From Paraphoma chrysanthemicola (Eukaryota; Ascomycota; Dothideomycetes; Pleosporales; Phaeosphaeriaceae), in the NCBI GenBank assembly GCA_020744225.1, contig JAGMWG010000010.1, forward strand, positions 1,549,686-1,613,685: a stretch of DNA of 64,000 nucleotides, written 5' to 3'. Made by a program: the position numbers and the translations under genes. Under the pieces are notes generated by a model. That model was not told the origin of the DNA, searched no databases, and saw only the letters and a list, made by a program, of their open reading frames with translations. Shown here one piece after another: positions 1 through 12,337 of the stretch (position 1 is its first letter; each line of letters opens with the position of its first letter).

Positions 1-1794
1 ATAGGCAAGGTTTCCCTGTCTGGATCCAAGATGCAGGGAGTGTGGAATCGTACAAGTCCAATTCAATCTTCCCATTACATCTGAACACATGGAGGCTCTC
101 GATGCGCATGTTGATGCCTGTGAGAGCTTCGGAGACAATCAGTGCACTCAGGGGCAATCTGATGTCGAATTCTGCAAATTCAAAGTGACTGGTCATTTCA
201 TGTGAGATTCGCAGGAGCTGGATTGTTTTGTTGCTGTACTTGAGTTGCACTCAACACGGGGTTGAAATAAATTTCGTTGGCGTCGCTTGCGCTACCACGC
301 CGTCATCTGAAGGTATTCTATATGGTGTACGTGCTCAGACCAGAAAACGCGAACAGTGTCAACGAATTGTGAGAAGGCGAAATCGGAATGAACATTGTTT
401 CAGGTTCCAGCACTGTGGAATCTTGCATCTAATCTAGTAGCCATGAAGTTCTCCATGTGGCTTGGATCCAAATCTTCCGAATACTTTAGATCGAGGAGAA
501 CTGATACCGGCATTTGTAGCGTGTATAATGTGCGGTCATCATCAAACCCCATAGTAGGAGAGGGCAATACTCTCGCCTCTTGCAGTCTGGCTGGGTATTT
601 CGAACGCGTGCCTCGGTATGGAAAATCTTGCATCATCGTTGAATACCTTGAATACTCATGGTTCCAGTTCCAGAAGTAGTGGAACGGCTCAAGGCAGCAT
701 CCTGATCCAACGCAGACGTAGTAGCCATCATGTGCGGCTCCTCGATGACTGGAGACATTGCATTGAGCGCATCGCCAAATTCGCATTTCAGAGTCTCTAT
801 CATAGATATGGGGGTTAAATACCAGCCTATTCAGCTTAACGTTGCGTATCTCGACATTTCCATGCACGGTGCCTCGCATTCGGAGCGCTTTGCTAAGGAT
901 TCCTGGTGAACATAGACACATGGTGCGCCGGCAAGCACTCAGAACCTGTTCAAAAACTTCCTGGCTTGAGAGAGAATAGTTTGTATCGATTTCAGCACCG
1001 TCTTCGCAGAGTCCTAGTAGGGAGAACACGGCATCTTGTGGGATTGTGCTCTTCTTATTGGCGAATCGATGAAGGAGTGTTGTGAGGTATTCGCGACTGG
1101 ACCGTAATTGCCGGGTCTGGTATAGTGGTGAGATCGCCATCGATGGTAGCTCCGATTCTTTAACGCGTTGATCCTCGGCAAGCAGTCGAATCCTTCGGGC
1201 TAGTGCAACTTCTTGTGTTATCCAGGCCCGTGTCCAGTAGCTATTCTGGCTGACATAGGCCATTCGATCGATGTCCTTCTGTGTTTGCTGTCCTTTAATG
1301 CTCTCTCCTGACACTGCCAGGCCGGGTGGAGCATTTCCATGCTTCGATTTCGATATCGTCCCCTCTTTGGCGACGGGATTTCCAGTCAGGAGTCTAGCAG
1401 CAGTTGGATCATCGCCTAACCAGACCCACACTTCTGACGCTTCTTTATAAATTGTGACCATCATCTGCACTTGATGGCTTCTTTCGTCAATATTGGTCTG
1501 GTCGATACATAGGGCATCAATCCATAGTTTCTGCTTGCAGTATTTGCTGGTGGCCACCCGGAGAAAGTCCCAGAGATTCCGTCGGACGTAATGCAGCTCG
1601 CCGTTGATGATGATCCATTCACCGCCAGGTTTTGAGTCCCATTCGTAAGAAAGGCAGGTATATCTATTGCTGGCAATAGTCCCATTAAGCATTCGACACT
1701 GAACGAGACCTGACTTCGAACGCTTGTGGAGGACTTCTACCAGGCGAATCGAAGCGGTATTGTGGTTAAGAGGATCATATTGAAATATGTGCAT
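1..1794 (-). CDS. HET-domain (heterokaryon incompatibility) protein, 3' end beyond window
   Basis: The start ATG is at 1794-1792 and the first exon stays open to a stop at 400-402. The HET domain covers about residues 45-195: a TCLSYEWD motif near 47, then LWIDALCIDQTN, the ER..QV..M..IY spacing and a WVWLGDD motif, in the usual order. HET proteins act in non-self recognition and allorecognition cell death. A second minus-strand frame is open from about 255 to base 1 (SHFEFAEFDIRLPLSALIVS is readable). I therefore infer an intron near 250-400, with the gene continuing past the left edge. The stop at 400 would then lie inside the intron. Family assignment is secure; the C-terminal structure and partner are unknown. 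Confidence 0.85.
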
Positions 1795-2062
1795 CTCTTG
1801 AACGTCCGTAGGTAGTGGAAACGAAGACTCTGTATAAATAAGCTTTGATGGAGGCAGAGGCAGTGAGTCCTCGCGGAGGAGGGTGCGATATGACGAAGCT
1901 GAGTGGGGCAGCCTAATTTCTCACCCGCGCTCGAATGCATCTACTACCACATCAACTAACCACTATCAGGTGCAAGACCGATACCTGCTGCAACTCATAA
2001 TTATAGAGTAGGAGTTTGACACGTCAGGGTGTCTATCTAGGATGCGTAATCTATCGCAGTAC

Positions 2063-5000
2063 TTAGTACGCGCCTTGTCGCTTTTCCCACGAAGACATCG
2101 GCGCACTCTCTATGCCTTTGTAACCTGTCTTGACCGGCATGCCCGCGACAAGCTCAATTCCTTCAGGCTTTGCGCCTTTCGCATCGAGTGCCCATATGCT
2201 GATTGCAACATAATTGTCCCCACGATGATTCAAGACACCCTCTGGAATCGGGAAGCGACGCTGCGGACCAACTCCGTTCACAAACTTGCCGAACTGATAC
2301 CCGTTCACCCACAACTGAGCCCTCCAGCCCTTGCCAGTTCCATTGAAGTCGTCACCATGGAAGATGAACGAAACCGGGATATCCCATCCTTCAGGAATAT
2401 CGAGCTTCAGCGTGGTGGAGTAGAAGCCAACACCTGGCTTTGAGAGCCCAGATGCGGGACCTTTGCTGCTTTCCCATGATTCGGTGGGAGCGCCTGGAAG
2501 GTGGTATCCGTTTCGCTCGACCCACAATGCACCCTCATTCAACGGTCCGCGAACGCCGCCGCGCGAATCTTCGCCTCCCAGATTTCCAGTGATCTTCCAT
2601 TTAATGCCATCCGGCGCACGAGTAGAGTTCGTGGAGCGCTTTGTATGGCCAGGGAAGTCGTATCCGATGATACCACGGGGCGTCTTCATTTCGTTGTACC
2701 CGACCATCCAGTTTCCGTTATGGCCCATATGGTCCGACAGCACCGTGAGGACGTAGTTGTCACCGCGGGTGAGACGAGGAACTTCTAGTGTGAGGTTGGC
2801 GATATTGGCTTCGCCTGTGGCGGCGTGCCACGACCCAATGAAGGTCTCATTTACCCATGCGGAAAATGCGAAGGCCGAACCACCCGAGACGTTCAGGTGA
2901 ATGAGGCTCTCGTTACCATTGGCGACGAAGTGACCACGGAAAATCAGTGAGCCAGCGTTGAATCCGTACTCGGCGCCCCAAAGAACAGTGGGTGTGGTAA
3001 GTGGCCAGTAGTCGTTGTTTGTCTCAGTGTGATCCGCGTCCACCCAAAGCGAATCGTCATACGACGCCTTGAGTTCTGGAAGCGTATCGACATACTTCCA
3101 ACTCAGCGAGTCGAGGTCTGGTACCTTGATGGCGGGATCGGAGAATCCCACAGTAGCGCTCAAGAAACCGTTCCGGTCGCTCTTAGCATCTAGCTTCTCG
3201 CCGTTGAAGGTAAGCCCAGTGACACCGTCATGAGCTCCGCCCACCACCTCAATGGTTGTCGTAGCATTGACATCGCCTACCAAGTTGATGACACCACCAG
3301 AGACAGTCGCTGTGCGGAGAAGATAGCCGGCCTTGACAATGAGATCCGAGGCAGCCATTGCATCGTGCGAGTAGCTGCCTTCAGGAAGTGTGCTGACAGT
3401 CCAGTAATTGTACGCCGAATTGCGATCAAGAATGACAATATACAGGTCTGAGCCGACCCGGACCGTGCGACGGTCGCTGCTTGACTCCCACTGCAAGATC
3501 GTGTTGCCGTTGCGGTTCGAGAATTTGACGCCAGATCCCTCGACTGCTGTTCCGCCGCTCGTTCGCGACACCGCAAGCTCATGCAACTCTTTCGGGCCAC
3601 CGTGAACGACCAACACAGTACGGCTGCCGTACTTCTTCCAAGTGAAGATCTCGGCTGTAGAGTAGAGTAGGTTGAAGCCGCCGACGTCGTAGTCAGCAAC
3701 GTGAATCTTGGTGTCTCGGCCGTTCAAAGTAAGCGACCCACCGAGCTGCGGAATGGTGAGGTTGCCAGCACTCGTCCGCAACTTGAGCTTGTATGGTGTC
3801 GAGGCTAGGGAGTTGTACTTGGTCTGGCGGGTGACGTAGAAACTCGTCTTGTTGCCGAACAGCGGTGTCACCGTGATTGCTGCATTGTCTGCGTAGACAC
3901 CGGTAGTGTTATAGCCTGGAACGGCCGTTGCCAAAGCAGGCGAGGCATGCACAAAGTTTGCAATCAGTTTTGCCTCGCTGTACTTCTCGCGATGAACTTG
4001 ACGCTCTTCCGTGATGGCGGCGCCATAGTCGTACGACGTGTATCCGCCGGCATGGCCAAGGTTGCCCCAATTGGTACCGCCGAATGTCTAGAGCTGTCAG
4101 CTTGAATATGGCAGAGGATATATAGAGAACTCACCATGTATACGTTGAAAATGGTCGCACCCGCAGCGATGTTGTTCTTGTAGAAGACGCGTTCGAACTC
4201 ATGGTTAGTGAAGACGGCGCACTTCTCAAAGCCATCGCCGCCCCACGGTTGATATGCGCCACCTTGGTACTCAACGAGCATGTATGGAGTGTTCGGGCTC
4301 TGCTCCAGATGGGTCTTCCGCCAATCAGTCGGGAGCGAGTCGTCGATCCAGTACGAAGGGTTCGTGCAATTCATACCAAGTGGGTAGGAATCGTGTCCAT
4401 ATATATCCACTGGTGCAGGCGTTCCTGGAGCATTAACTCCATTGGCCCATGCGACGTTGTTGATGAGAGGTACCACAATCCCAAGATCTCGATACTGCTT
4501 CATGAGGTCGTTCATATAATCCGCATCTGGAAATGTGACGTTGTTAACGGCCATGGAGTACTCGTTCTCTGGCTGGAATAGGATAACAGGTCCTCCATTC
4601 GTGATCTGCGCCTTTGCAATGATCGGGGTTATCGATTGGATGTAGTTCTTAGTAGCTGCCTGGTAGTCGGCATCTGGGGTGCGGAAGTTGCCTGAAACCC
4701 GTTGCAGCCAGCCAGGAAACCCGCCACCTGTCACCTCCGCGTTGATGTACGGCCCAGGACGCTGGACCGTTAGCACTAACACGGACGCTTTGGATGGGTT
4801 GACTTACAGCGACCAGGTACACGCCGACTTTCTTTGCGGCATCAAAGAAAGGCTCCCAGTCGAAGACACCATCCGCGCTGAAGTGTCCGGGTTTCGGTTC
4901 GTGCAGTGCCCATGCCGAGTAAAATGATACGCCATTGTAGCCCATGGCTTTAATCTTTTGGAACACATCGAGCCACAGGCTTGGGACTGGGAGGCTGACA

Positions 5001-5293
5001 TAGATTTAGCACGATGCTGCAAATAGCTGTTTCAACCCACCGAAACGGATGCACCTCTGCTCCCCAAAAGATGACACGCTTGCCATGCACAAAGAGAGAG
5101 TGCTCGTCCCAGGTAACCTTAGTCCGAGTCAGTGTTGAGCATTGGACAGTTCAAAGATCCCTACAATATCTTGAAGCGGTGCTCGCTTTTCCGCGATAAT
5201 GTAGTCACCGGGCTTGCCTCCGAACGCTTGCACGCATGTCTGCAATGGCAATAGAGACAATGCGAGCCTCGCGAGAAAGCTACCTGACTTCAT
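2063..5293 (-). CDS. Secreted beta-galactosidase, GH35 (LacA type)
   Basis: Five exons fit GT..AG rules and keep frame: 5293-5165, 5117-5041, 4994-4808, 4761-4135 and 4087-2063, giving 1,014 residues, the usual size of fungal LacA-type enzymes. The N-terminus is a signal peptide (MKSGSFLARLALSLLPLQTC), followed by the family signature VTWDEHSLFVHGKRVIFWGA and an FHPFR-like turn. The GH35 catalytic residues are visible: the acid/base Glu in QPENEY and the nucleophile Glu in YMLVEYQGG. The long last exon holds the beta-sandwich domains. The enzyme should release terminal beta-galactose from plant wall galactans or glycosides outside the cell. Its promoter faces the MFS gene at 6,266, about 970 bp away. 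Confidence 0.95.
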
Positions 5294-6265
5294 GGTGCTC
5301 TTTTTCTTTCACAATGCTCGCGGCTGGAGACAGATGAGTTTCCAGAGGAGGCACGTCAACTCATGTTCTTAAAGCTCATGGAAGAATCTAAGCCGCAGGG
5401 TCGTCATCCTGGGTCCGATCAATACCACCGAAATTGATGCACATATCGAACACCAGGTTCAAGGTCTGGAGATCGTAGGATGTGTTGCCAGAATTGGATT
5501 CGTGGCGGAGAAACACCCTTCCGCCGGGTGCGGGGAGTAGCCAAACTACGGCTAATCTGGAAATCCTTTTGGTCGACCTGGTTTACACTTTCTCGCTTCC
5601 AGATTGCTATCGCATACACAGAGCCTGGCGTAGTCTTTGGCAATGAATCGCGTTCGGCTCCCGGGCCGTACAGAGACCAATATTGGAACGCCAATACTCA
5701 TATTTCCAGAGTCCGCTGCTTTTGACAAAGCTTGGGTGATGGACAACTGCATGTTCCCAACCATGACCGCAGTAGGCTTCGGAGCCACTCCCTGGGACAC
5801 GACCGAGATTACCACACTCACGCAGCGAGACTCATTTCTGACGATGACCGTCTGCCCACCGCTGGCGGGCCCCACAGAAGGGCAATGACGTTCGGAAAAC
5901 TAAGCGGAAAGTGGCTCGCATCGATGCTTCTTTTCATGCGATCGTTGGTGACGAGGCGGCTGGCGATTGACCGTGCGACGCTATACATCCATCAGCCTTG
6001 CGCGTGGATGACAGAGTTTCGTCGCAGTCGTTTCGACATATGGCTGTAGCAATGGATGATGGACGGGATTGTTGTGCTTGTCGGGGACGAAGAAACCACC
6101 TGCCTAACCGGGTGCATGATTGCAACATCCCGCCGATAACCGGCAGTCGGCCACCGCAGCAAAGTTAGTCAGCCGGGTTTCGTGATGATGCAGATCCCGC
6201 ACCCGGAGCAACATTCTCGTCTCAACATTCTTCTGGCCAAGAAAGAGGTGGTTTTCGCATTCAAC
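5294..6265. other. Intergenic, shared upstream region of GH35 and MFS genes
   Basis: Divergent promoter space. Minus-strand frames around 5,419-5,875 are open in two overlapping frames, without a convincing ATG and without a family I recognise. They could be a decayed gene fragment or chance. No RNA gene or repeat seen. Confidence 0.5.
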
Positions 6266-7864
6266 ATGGCGCAGGACGACAGACCAAACGCTGCGGCAGG
6301 AGAGACGACGCCGCTGCTGGCTCGCGAAGAGTCAAAGGCTGAGCCAGCGAAGACCGGCCGACCAATACTATTCCTACTCCTACTCTCGGCGTTCATAATT
6401 TCGTTGACCTTTGGAATTACCCAGGTCCCTATGCTGTATGTTTTTCGCGTAATGACATGCGATGCATACTACGAAACACTCACGCCGGATCCTCATGCAA
6501 TCGATCGTTGCGCCCGGCCCGAGATTGAGGCTGGAGCGGCCCGAGCCTTCGCCCTACTGGCGGCGTCCACTACCATTTTCGGACTCGTCAACCTCCTTGT
6601 CGCAGGATGGACCATCAAGCGTCTAGGCGTGAAGCGCGCTCTCATCATCCAGGTATTCTGGCCAGCTGTGCGCGTCTTCTTCCAGACGATTGGCGTCACG
6701 AAGGGAAGCCGCATCGGAATTGCCATCACCCAGTCATCACAGTTCATCACCATAATAGGCGGGCCCATGGGCTACGTGCTTTGTCTCAACTCCTTCGTGG
6801 CGGACGTGGTGGACCATGAGGCACGCACCGGCGCCCTTGGACGTCTCCAAGGTTGCATGTACATTGGTGGAGCTACAGGCTTCCTCATCGGCGGCGTTGT
6901 TGGTGAGGCTTTTGGCATCATCTCACCCTTTTACATCGCATTCATCATGTTTCTCTCATGCTGTGTTTTCGTCGCTTTGACTTTGCCAGCAACAGCGCCA
7001 CCCGAGATCAAAGAGGAGGCGGACGCGAAACCACTTGGTATTGCGAGATTCTTTGGTCCGTTACGCATCTTCACTCCCCAGAAGTGGGTCTTACCCGACG
7101 GCCGCACCACCACACAATTTGGTGCCTTGACCTTGGGCATTGGAGTCTTCCTCGGTATCCTTGCGACTGGTTACATTGCCATCCTGCTGCAGCAGTATGC
7201 GACTTTGGAATTCAGCTTTGGCACTGGAGCCAACGGGTACCTGATCTTCATGTATTCGTCGCTTCGGGGCACTTTCCTTTCTGTTGTGTTTCCACGTATC
7301 ATTGCACGAGGACGAAGATGGCTCCAGCCGCGCAATCCGGAAACACCCAGCTTGCCGCAAGAGGAGGAGCCACTCATTCAGAATGATGCCGTTTCAGCGA
7401 GGGAGATCGAGATCAACGAGCCATTGGAAAGCGAAGAGCCTGTTAACCCGAAACCGAGCGATGAACAGGAAACCTTCGCCTTTGACCTCTTCTACGCAAG
7501 ATTCAGTGTGCTGCTTGATGCTATTCTCACCAGTGCCGCTGTCTTTGTAACCCGCGGCTGGCAGATGTACGTTGTCGCATTAGTTTTGCCTTTCGCTGCA
7601 GGTACTGGCGCAGCTTCTAAGGGCACGATTCTACAGATGCTCCCAAGTAGCGATCGCGTCGATGCGCTCAGCGGCATCACTCTTGTGGAGAACATTGCAC
7701 GATTGCTGACGACGGCGGTTTTCGGTCTCACCTTCTCTGCGCTCGCTGAGATTGGTAAGAGCCACCTCGTATTCATTTGCAACGGTGCTGTCGCGCTACT
7801 TGGTTTCGTCGCACTTTGCTTCTCGCGCTTCCCGCCCGAAGGGAGTAAGAGACTCCAGCACTGA
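6266..7864 (+). CDS. MFS transporter, single exon
   Basis: An intronless 532-residue protein. The frame is open further upstream to a GTG at 6,182, but I chose the ATG at 6,266 because it has a good fungal context (CAACATGGC) and gives the typical cytosolic start with an ETTPLLA motif. About twelve hydrophobic segments are visible, split by a long acidic central loop near residues 360-430. An R-x-x-G-x-(K/R)-R-type cytosolic loop follows TM2 (WTIKRLGVKRAL). The layout resembles fungal MFS proteins loosely annotated as folate/tetracycline-like transporters. The substrate is unknown. It is transcribed away from the GH35 gene. Confidence 0.85.
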   Translation: MAQDDRPNAAAGETTPLLAREESKAEPAKTGRPILFLLLLSAFIISLTFGITQVPMLYVFRVMTCDAYYETLTPDPHAIDRCARPEIEAGAARAFALLAASTTIFGLVNLLVAGWTIKRLGVKRALIIQVFWPAVRVFFQTIGVTKGSRIGIAITQSSQFITIIGGPMGYVLCLNSFVADVVDHEARTGALGRLQGCMYIGGATGFLIGGVVGEAFGIISPFYIAFIMFLSCCVFVALTLPATAPPEIKEEADAKPLGIARFFGPLRIFTPQKWVLPDGRTTTQFGALTLGIGVFLGILATGYIAILLQQYATLEFSFGTGANGYLIFMYSSLRGTFLSVVFPRIIARGRRWLQPRNPETPSLPQEEEPLIQNDAVSAREIEINEPLESEEPVNPKPSDEQETFAFDLFYARFSVLLDAILTSAAVFVTRGWQMYVVALVLPFAAGTGAASKGTILQMLPSSDRVDALSGITLVENIARLLTTAVFGLTFSALAEIGKSHLVFICNGAVALLGFVALCFSRFPPEGSKRLQH

Positions 7865-8762
7865 GGCGCATCGTTCAAGTTGTCTTTCGCTGCGAACATG
7901 GGCCTATCACAGAACCACAGCCTCGGAGACGCCGCTGTGGATTCCCTGCTGGCCTATAAGGTCGTCAAGGGAGCGAAGATCTGCATCACAATTCGCCTAC
8001 ACGATCGAACAATCAACGGTGTCGTCTTATCGCTGGGTGAAATGGGAGTTTGTCAAACATGCCGCTTAAAAGTCAAGAGTCGTTCGACAGGAAGGCCGCA
8101 CTCTGCTACCTGCACACTGCATGTACACACTGCACGCCACCTTCGAACGCCTGAGACCGCAATCGACCACCGATGACATGCAACTCGATACAATGCGCCT
8201 TTAGGATAACGACAAGATATCAGAGTCAATCACATTCTGCCTTTTGCCACTGCTTATCGGGAAAAACCTTCTCTACGCTTAGTGAGCACTCCGTGCAGTC
8301 CAAGGAACGACTCATTACTTCTGGGCAGATCAAATCCGTCCATGTTAAATCGAAAACGAGGTGATAGGTAACCCAGTTTCAAGCAAGTTCGTGATACATT
8401 AGAAAGCTACTCAGGAACTGGCGCAGGATACGAACTAGGAGTCGACAGACCAATTGCCACCTTAGCTACATGGGAAAGTCTAGGCTTAAACTTTTTGGAT
8501 AGTCTATCAAGTCTAGAACTGCTATAGCCCTATGTCGATGACCTGCCGCGAAGCTTAGCTTATTGCAAGTCGTGTATCCCCACCCAGTTGTACTATGGAT
8601 AGTCGCGGAATCTTAGCGTCATCGTGAGTCCCCACCTCGCCGCACCGTGACAGTCACAGGATCCACAGCGTCAGATCATTATATTAATGTTAGTGCATAT
8701 CGATCCTGGAACCTACCCTCAATCGGATCAGACTCAGGCTTGTCCATGTGTAGCCCCTAATT
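7865..8762. other. Intergenic, no gene seen
   Basis: About 0.9 kb between two MFS transporter genes on the same strand. Only short chance ORFs without fungal start context; no repeat, tRNA or conserved motif recognised. Confidence 0.6.
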
Positions 8763-10773
8763 ATGGCGTCCCATCCAGTGGTCCACGATGTCGGGGTTGT
8801 CGCCTACTCTGAAAAGAGCGAAACGGGTGTGACAGAACATAAAGAGCATGCTTTCAGCTCTTATGAGCACGGGTACGAGAATGCGGAATTGGAGCCTGAA
8901 ATTCATTGGCGAACCTACGTTGCCCTCCTCGCCATGGTTCTCATCAATTACGTTGCGGTTATATCTCTTCAGGCCCCTCCAGCAGTGGTGAGTACATTCC
9001 TTTTGTAGACTTCCGTCTTAGACCCCTTGAATGGATACTGAAGACATACGATAACCAGCTGAACTTCATTGGGACCTCCCTGGACGCGTCCGACACCCAA
9101 ACCTGGATCCCCAATGCCCCAAACCTGATTTGTGGTGCCATCGGACCCATTCTGTCATCTGCATCGGATATTTTCCAGGCTCGGAAGAACATACTGCTTG
9201 TTGGCTGTGCAATGGGGGTCATAGGATGTGCCATCGTTCCTGGTTCATCGAGTATCTCCAGGGTTATCATCGGCCAGACAATCAAGGGGTTTGGTTATGC
9301 TACGACGCCACTATTGTACGCTATTCCAAGCGAAATTCTACCGAACAAGTGGAGGCCAAGTACGTCCCGAAACAAAATTTGAGTCCCCAAACCTAACTTG
9401 CTGTAATAGTGGCCCAAGCTGTTATCAACATCGCTGCTGCATGCGCCTCCATCTCTGGACCTCTTGCTATAGGTGCCTTAGTGAAGAACGACCCGGCGCG
9501 TGGGTGGCGCAAGTTCTGGGTAAGGAAGATGCACAATCAATGGACTAAGAGGTCTAGAATGCTGATATTGTACGATTTAGTGGATCGAGATGGCCTTGTG
9601 GGCAGCCAGTCTTTTTAGCATCTATTTCGGCTACAACCCGCCCAGACGAGGGACGCAACACGGCTCATTGACCTGGATACAAAAATTAGGGAAGCTCGAC
9701 ATTCCAGGAAGCTTGTTATTGACTGCCGCCGTAACCCTGCTTCTTGTCGGGCTCGGTTTGGGTGGCGGCCAATACAGCTGGAGTAGTTCCAGGGTCATTG
9801 TTACAATAGTCGTTGGCGGGGTGCTCGCTGTCGCCTTCGGCATCTACGAGTGGAAGGGTACAAGAGCCGGGATTCTTCATCACGACCTGTTTCTACCCGG
9901 AAGGCCCAATGGTCGTACTTTCAGTATCTGCACCGGCCTGTTTGCTGTTGAGGCCATTCTGATCATAACGTTTACCATCTTTTATCCCATTCTGTAAGTA
10001 TCTTGAAGAGCTATGTTGTATGAGCACATCGGTTGTGCTAACAAGTCCTCAGTACACAAGCATTATACGAGTCAGACCCCTTCAAGATTGTCGCACGAGG
10101 CATGCCGTACTGGGTTGCTACGACTGTATGCACACCAATCTGGGCTTATCTGTCTTCTCGCTACCGGGATATCCGATGGCCGATGTTTGGCGGATTCCTC
10201 ATCTGGACAGCAGGCGCTATTGGATTCGCGACTCTACAGCCCGATACAGGCTTCAGTTCCATGGCATTCGCGGGTTTGTCGGGCATAGGCTTTGCGGCGC
10301 CTTTGGTTATGATCATTGCTGGCGTGCAACTATCCGTCCCGCATGATCTAATCGCCACTGCGACTTCAGTTGCAACATCCTCTCGAGCACTTGCCAATGC
10401 GATCACAACCTCCGTTTATGTCGCAATCTTCAGAAAGCGTTTGAGTTCGGCTATTCCTGCTCGGATCCCGCCAGCAGTTGTTGCTGCAGGACTCCCTGTG
10501 TCCTCCATAGCAGGTTTCATTGAGGCATTAACTGCCAATAATCCTTCCGCCTTGATGGCTATACCTGGCGTGACACCCAGCATTATTAACATCGGTGCAG
10601 CAGCTTACAAACAAGCACTGGCAGATTCTATTCGCATCGTGTTCATCATTACCGCTGTGATTGGCACGCTTGGCACAGCTTGCGTCATGCTCATCGATAA
10701 TATGAAAGAGAGGATGAATTACCAGACCGATGCGCCAGTGGAGGAGCTACATGCGAAAGGTGTCGAAGATTGA
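8763..10773 (+). CDS. MFS efflux pump, TRI12 (trichothecene efflux) family
   Basis: Five exons join in frame: 8763-8987, 9059-9359, 9410-9519, 9581-9993 and 10053-10773, giving 589 residues. The protein has a polar cytosolic N-terminus (about 60 residues) and then about fourteen membrane segments (WRTYVALLAMVLINYVAVIS onward). The TRI12-like order is clear: WIPNAPNL after TM1-2, the IPSEILPNKWRP loop, GWRKFWWIEMALWAASL, and the IVARGMPYWV segment. TRI12-type pumps export toxins, siderophores and other small molecules at the plasma membrane. Next to it lie small-molecule tailoring enzymes (11.1-15.1 kb). This fits export or import of a compound handled by those enzymes, but that link is inference. 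Confidence 0.88.
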
Positions 10774-11124
10774 CATGGGTGATTGGACGATGACCGGGGC
10801 CTTGTGCTGTCTATATCATTTCCCGCGCAATTCCGTAGCAATATGTATTTCAATCTCACTTTCAGATTGCGTCGAAATATCGAATTAAGGACATTATCGA
10901 ATCAAGGACATTATCGAATTAAGGACACTTGTGATGAAATAAGGGGATGACTCTTGCGTACTTCACAGAGTTCTAAAAATCACCTGGAGATGAAACATGA
11001 CTTTCTCTGTAGTTTACTCTGCATTGTGAGTATAGGCTCCTAGATCCGCCAAATAGTGCTCTGTTTCATGTGATGTATGGTGACTCTGGTTATGCTAATT
11101 TCCCATACGGCTGCAGAATATTTC
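10774..11124. other. Intergenic between convergent genes, with short repeat
   Basis: Space between the convergent transporter and SnoaL-like genes. At about 10,877-10,931 an 18-bp unit, TATCGAATTAAGGACAT-like, occurs three times in tandem with small changes. No gene or RNA seen. Confidence 0.6.
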
Positions 11125-11703
11125 TCAGAAGACACCGTTGCCATTCGTTGTGGTAGACGTCGCCGGAACGTCCATTACCACGTCCCAATGCTCGACGAAC
11201 TGCCCATCACGATATCGGTACATATCAAACACATGCTGACCACTGTCATTCTCCCATCGCTTTCCATGCACTTGACAAATTACATATTCGCCATCAACCA
11301 TGATTCTTTGCGGGTCAATCTTGAAATGCGGTTCGCCAGTCCCTTTCCAATGCTCTGATGCAATGGTTTTCATAAGCTGAGCGACTTCGATAATTGAATC
11401 TTGACCGTCGGAGGTCGCCATAGTGCTGTGTTGCTTGTAGTTCGGATGAACCAATGCACGGGTTCTGGATAAGTCGTAATATTTAAAGGCCACAAGATAT
11501 AGCTCGATAGCCTTCCTTACGATAATTTCTTGTTCGGGTGTATGTTGCGGCTGGTCGCACAGACTCTGAAAGACTTGCTCGATCTCCGCTTGGAGGCTGT
11601 CGTTGTCCACGGCAACCATGTTGTAAATTGGCTGATTACCAAGATGCTCCGTATTCGCTACGTCTGGTTTCAAACAATCGGGATTGGTTTGATGAGAGCT
11701 CAT
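11125..11703 (-). CDS. SnoaL-like (NTF2 fold) protein
   Basis: Single-exon minus-strand frame. The open frame reaches a GTG at 11,748, but the first ATG is at 11,703-11,701 (MSSHQTN), giving 192 residues; a later ATG (MVAVDND) is also possible. From about residue 70 the pattern is that of fungal and bacterial SnoaL-like proteins: a helix with YYDLSRTRALVHPNYKQHST, then a beta strand with VDGEYVICQVHG, and the closing FDMYRYRDGQFVEHWDVV motif. Relatives include polyketide cyclases and aldol-condensing enzymes, and many of unknown role. No signal peptide. The neighbouring oxidoreductases suggest small-molecule metabolism. Confidence 0.8.
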   Translation of the reverse strand: MSSHQTNPDCLKPDVANTEHLGNQPIYNMVAVDNDSLQAEIEQVFQSLCDQPQHTPEQEIIVRKAIELYLVAFKYYDLSRTRALVHPNYKQHSTMATSDGQDSIIEVAQLMKTIASEHWKGTGEPHFKIDPQRIMVDGEYVICQVHGKRWENDSGQHVFDMYRYRDGQFVEHWDVVMDVPATSTTTNGNGVF

Positions 11704-12337
11704 TTCGAAGTCTCGAAGCACCACATGGCATTTGTCGGAATTCGTCACTTAGTGGGCTGCGGGCGTGTTTGTGCTGATGCTCTTTGGCCTCTGGTCGACC
11801 CACCTGCGACACACGCACGCAGCGTGGGTGGGGCGGCTTTGGGCACCCACCCACTAAGAGCGCTAACTCCAATGTGGTCACGGCAGCCAAGCGAACAAGG
11901 CTTGCGCACTTGAGTGGAATCAGAGAGTACCCACATGAAGGACAGCGCGTTCTTTCGTCCGTAACGGAGCTTTGGCATTCTCGCGACTAATCACCCGGGG
12001 CGACTGAGTATCTCCATGTTCATTCCGACCTTTCGGCCCTAGGCTTAAACTTTTCAGTCACAGATAGTGTCTCTGTTCAGATGTGCGTGCGCAATTCTTT
12101 TTCATGTACTGCAATTTTGGTCAATTGACCAGGAGCTCCATTCTGTGCGATCTGCTGATCGAATAGCGTGGATACGGCACAAATCTAGCAAGCGTCAGTA
12201 TCCACCCTAAAGAGGGGGTTGTGTTACTTATACCAGTGTGTACACATGCCGCCGATGCAAATACTGATTGCACAGATCCACCAACAGTCCGGCAACACTT
12301 CACGCACAACTTCAATATATTCTCTTTCCCTCTCAAC
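11704..12337. other. Intergenic, divergent promoter region
   Basis: Upstream of both the SnoaL-like gene (minus) and the NmrA-like gene (plus). Contains G/C-rich imperfect palindromes around 11,800-11,870 (CACGCAGCGTGGGTGGG and CACCCACCCAC). No gene recognised. Confidence 0.5.

Noticed and set aside
5419..5875. Minus-strand gene upstream of GH35
   Set aside because: Two overlapping open frames without ATG, splice-consistent structure or known family; noted only as a possible relic.
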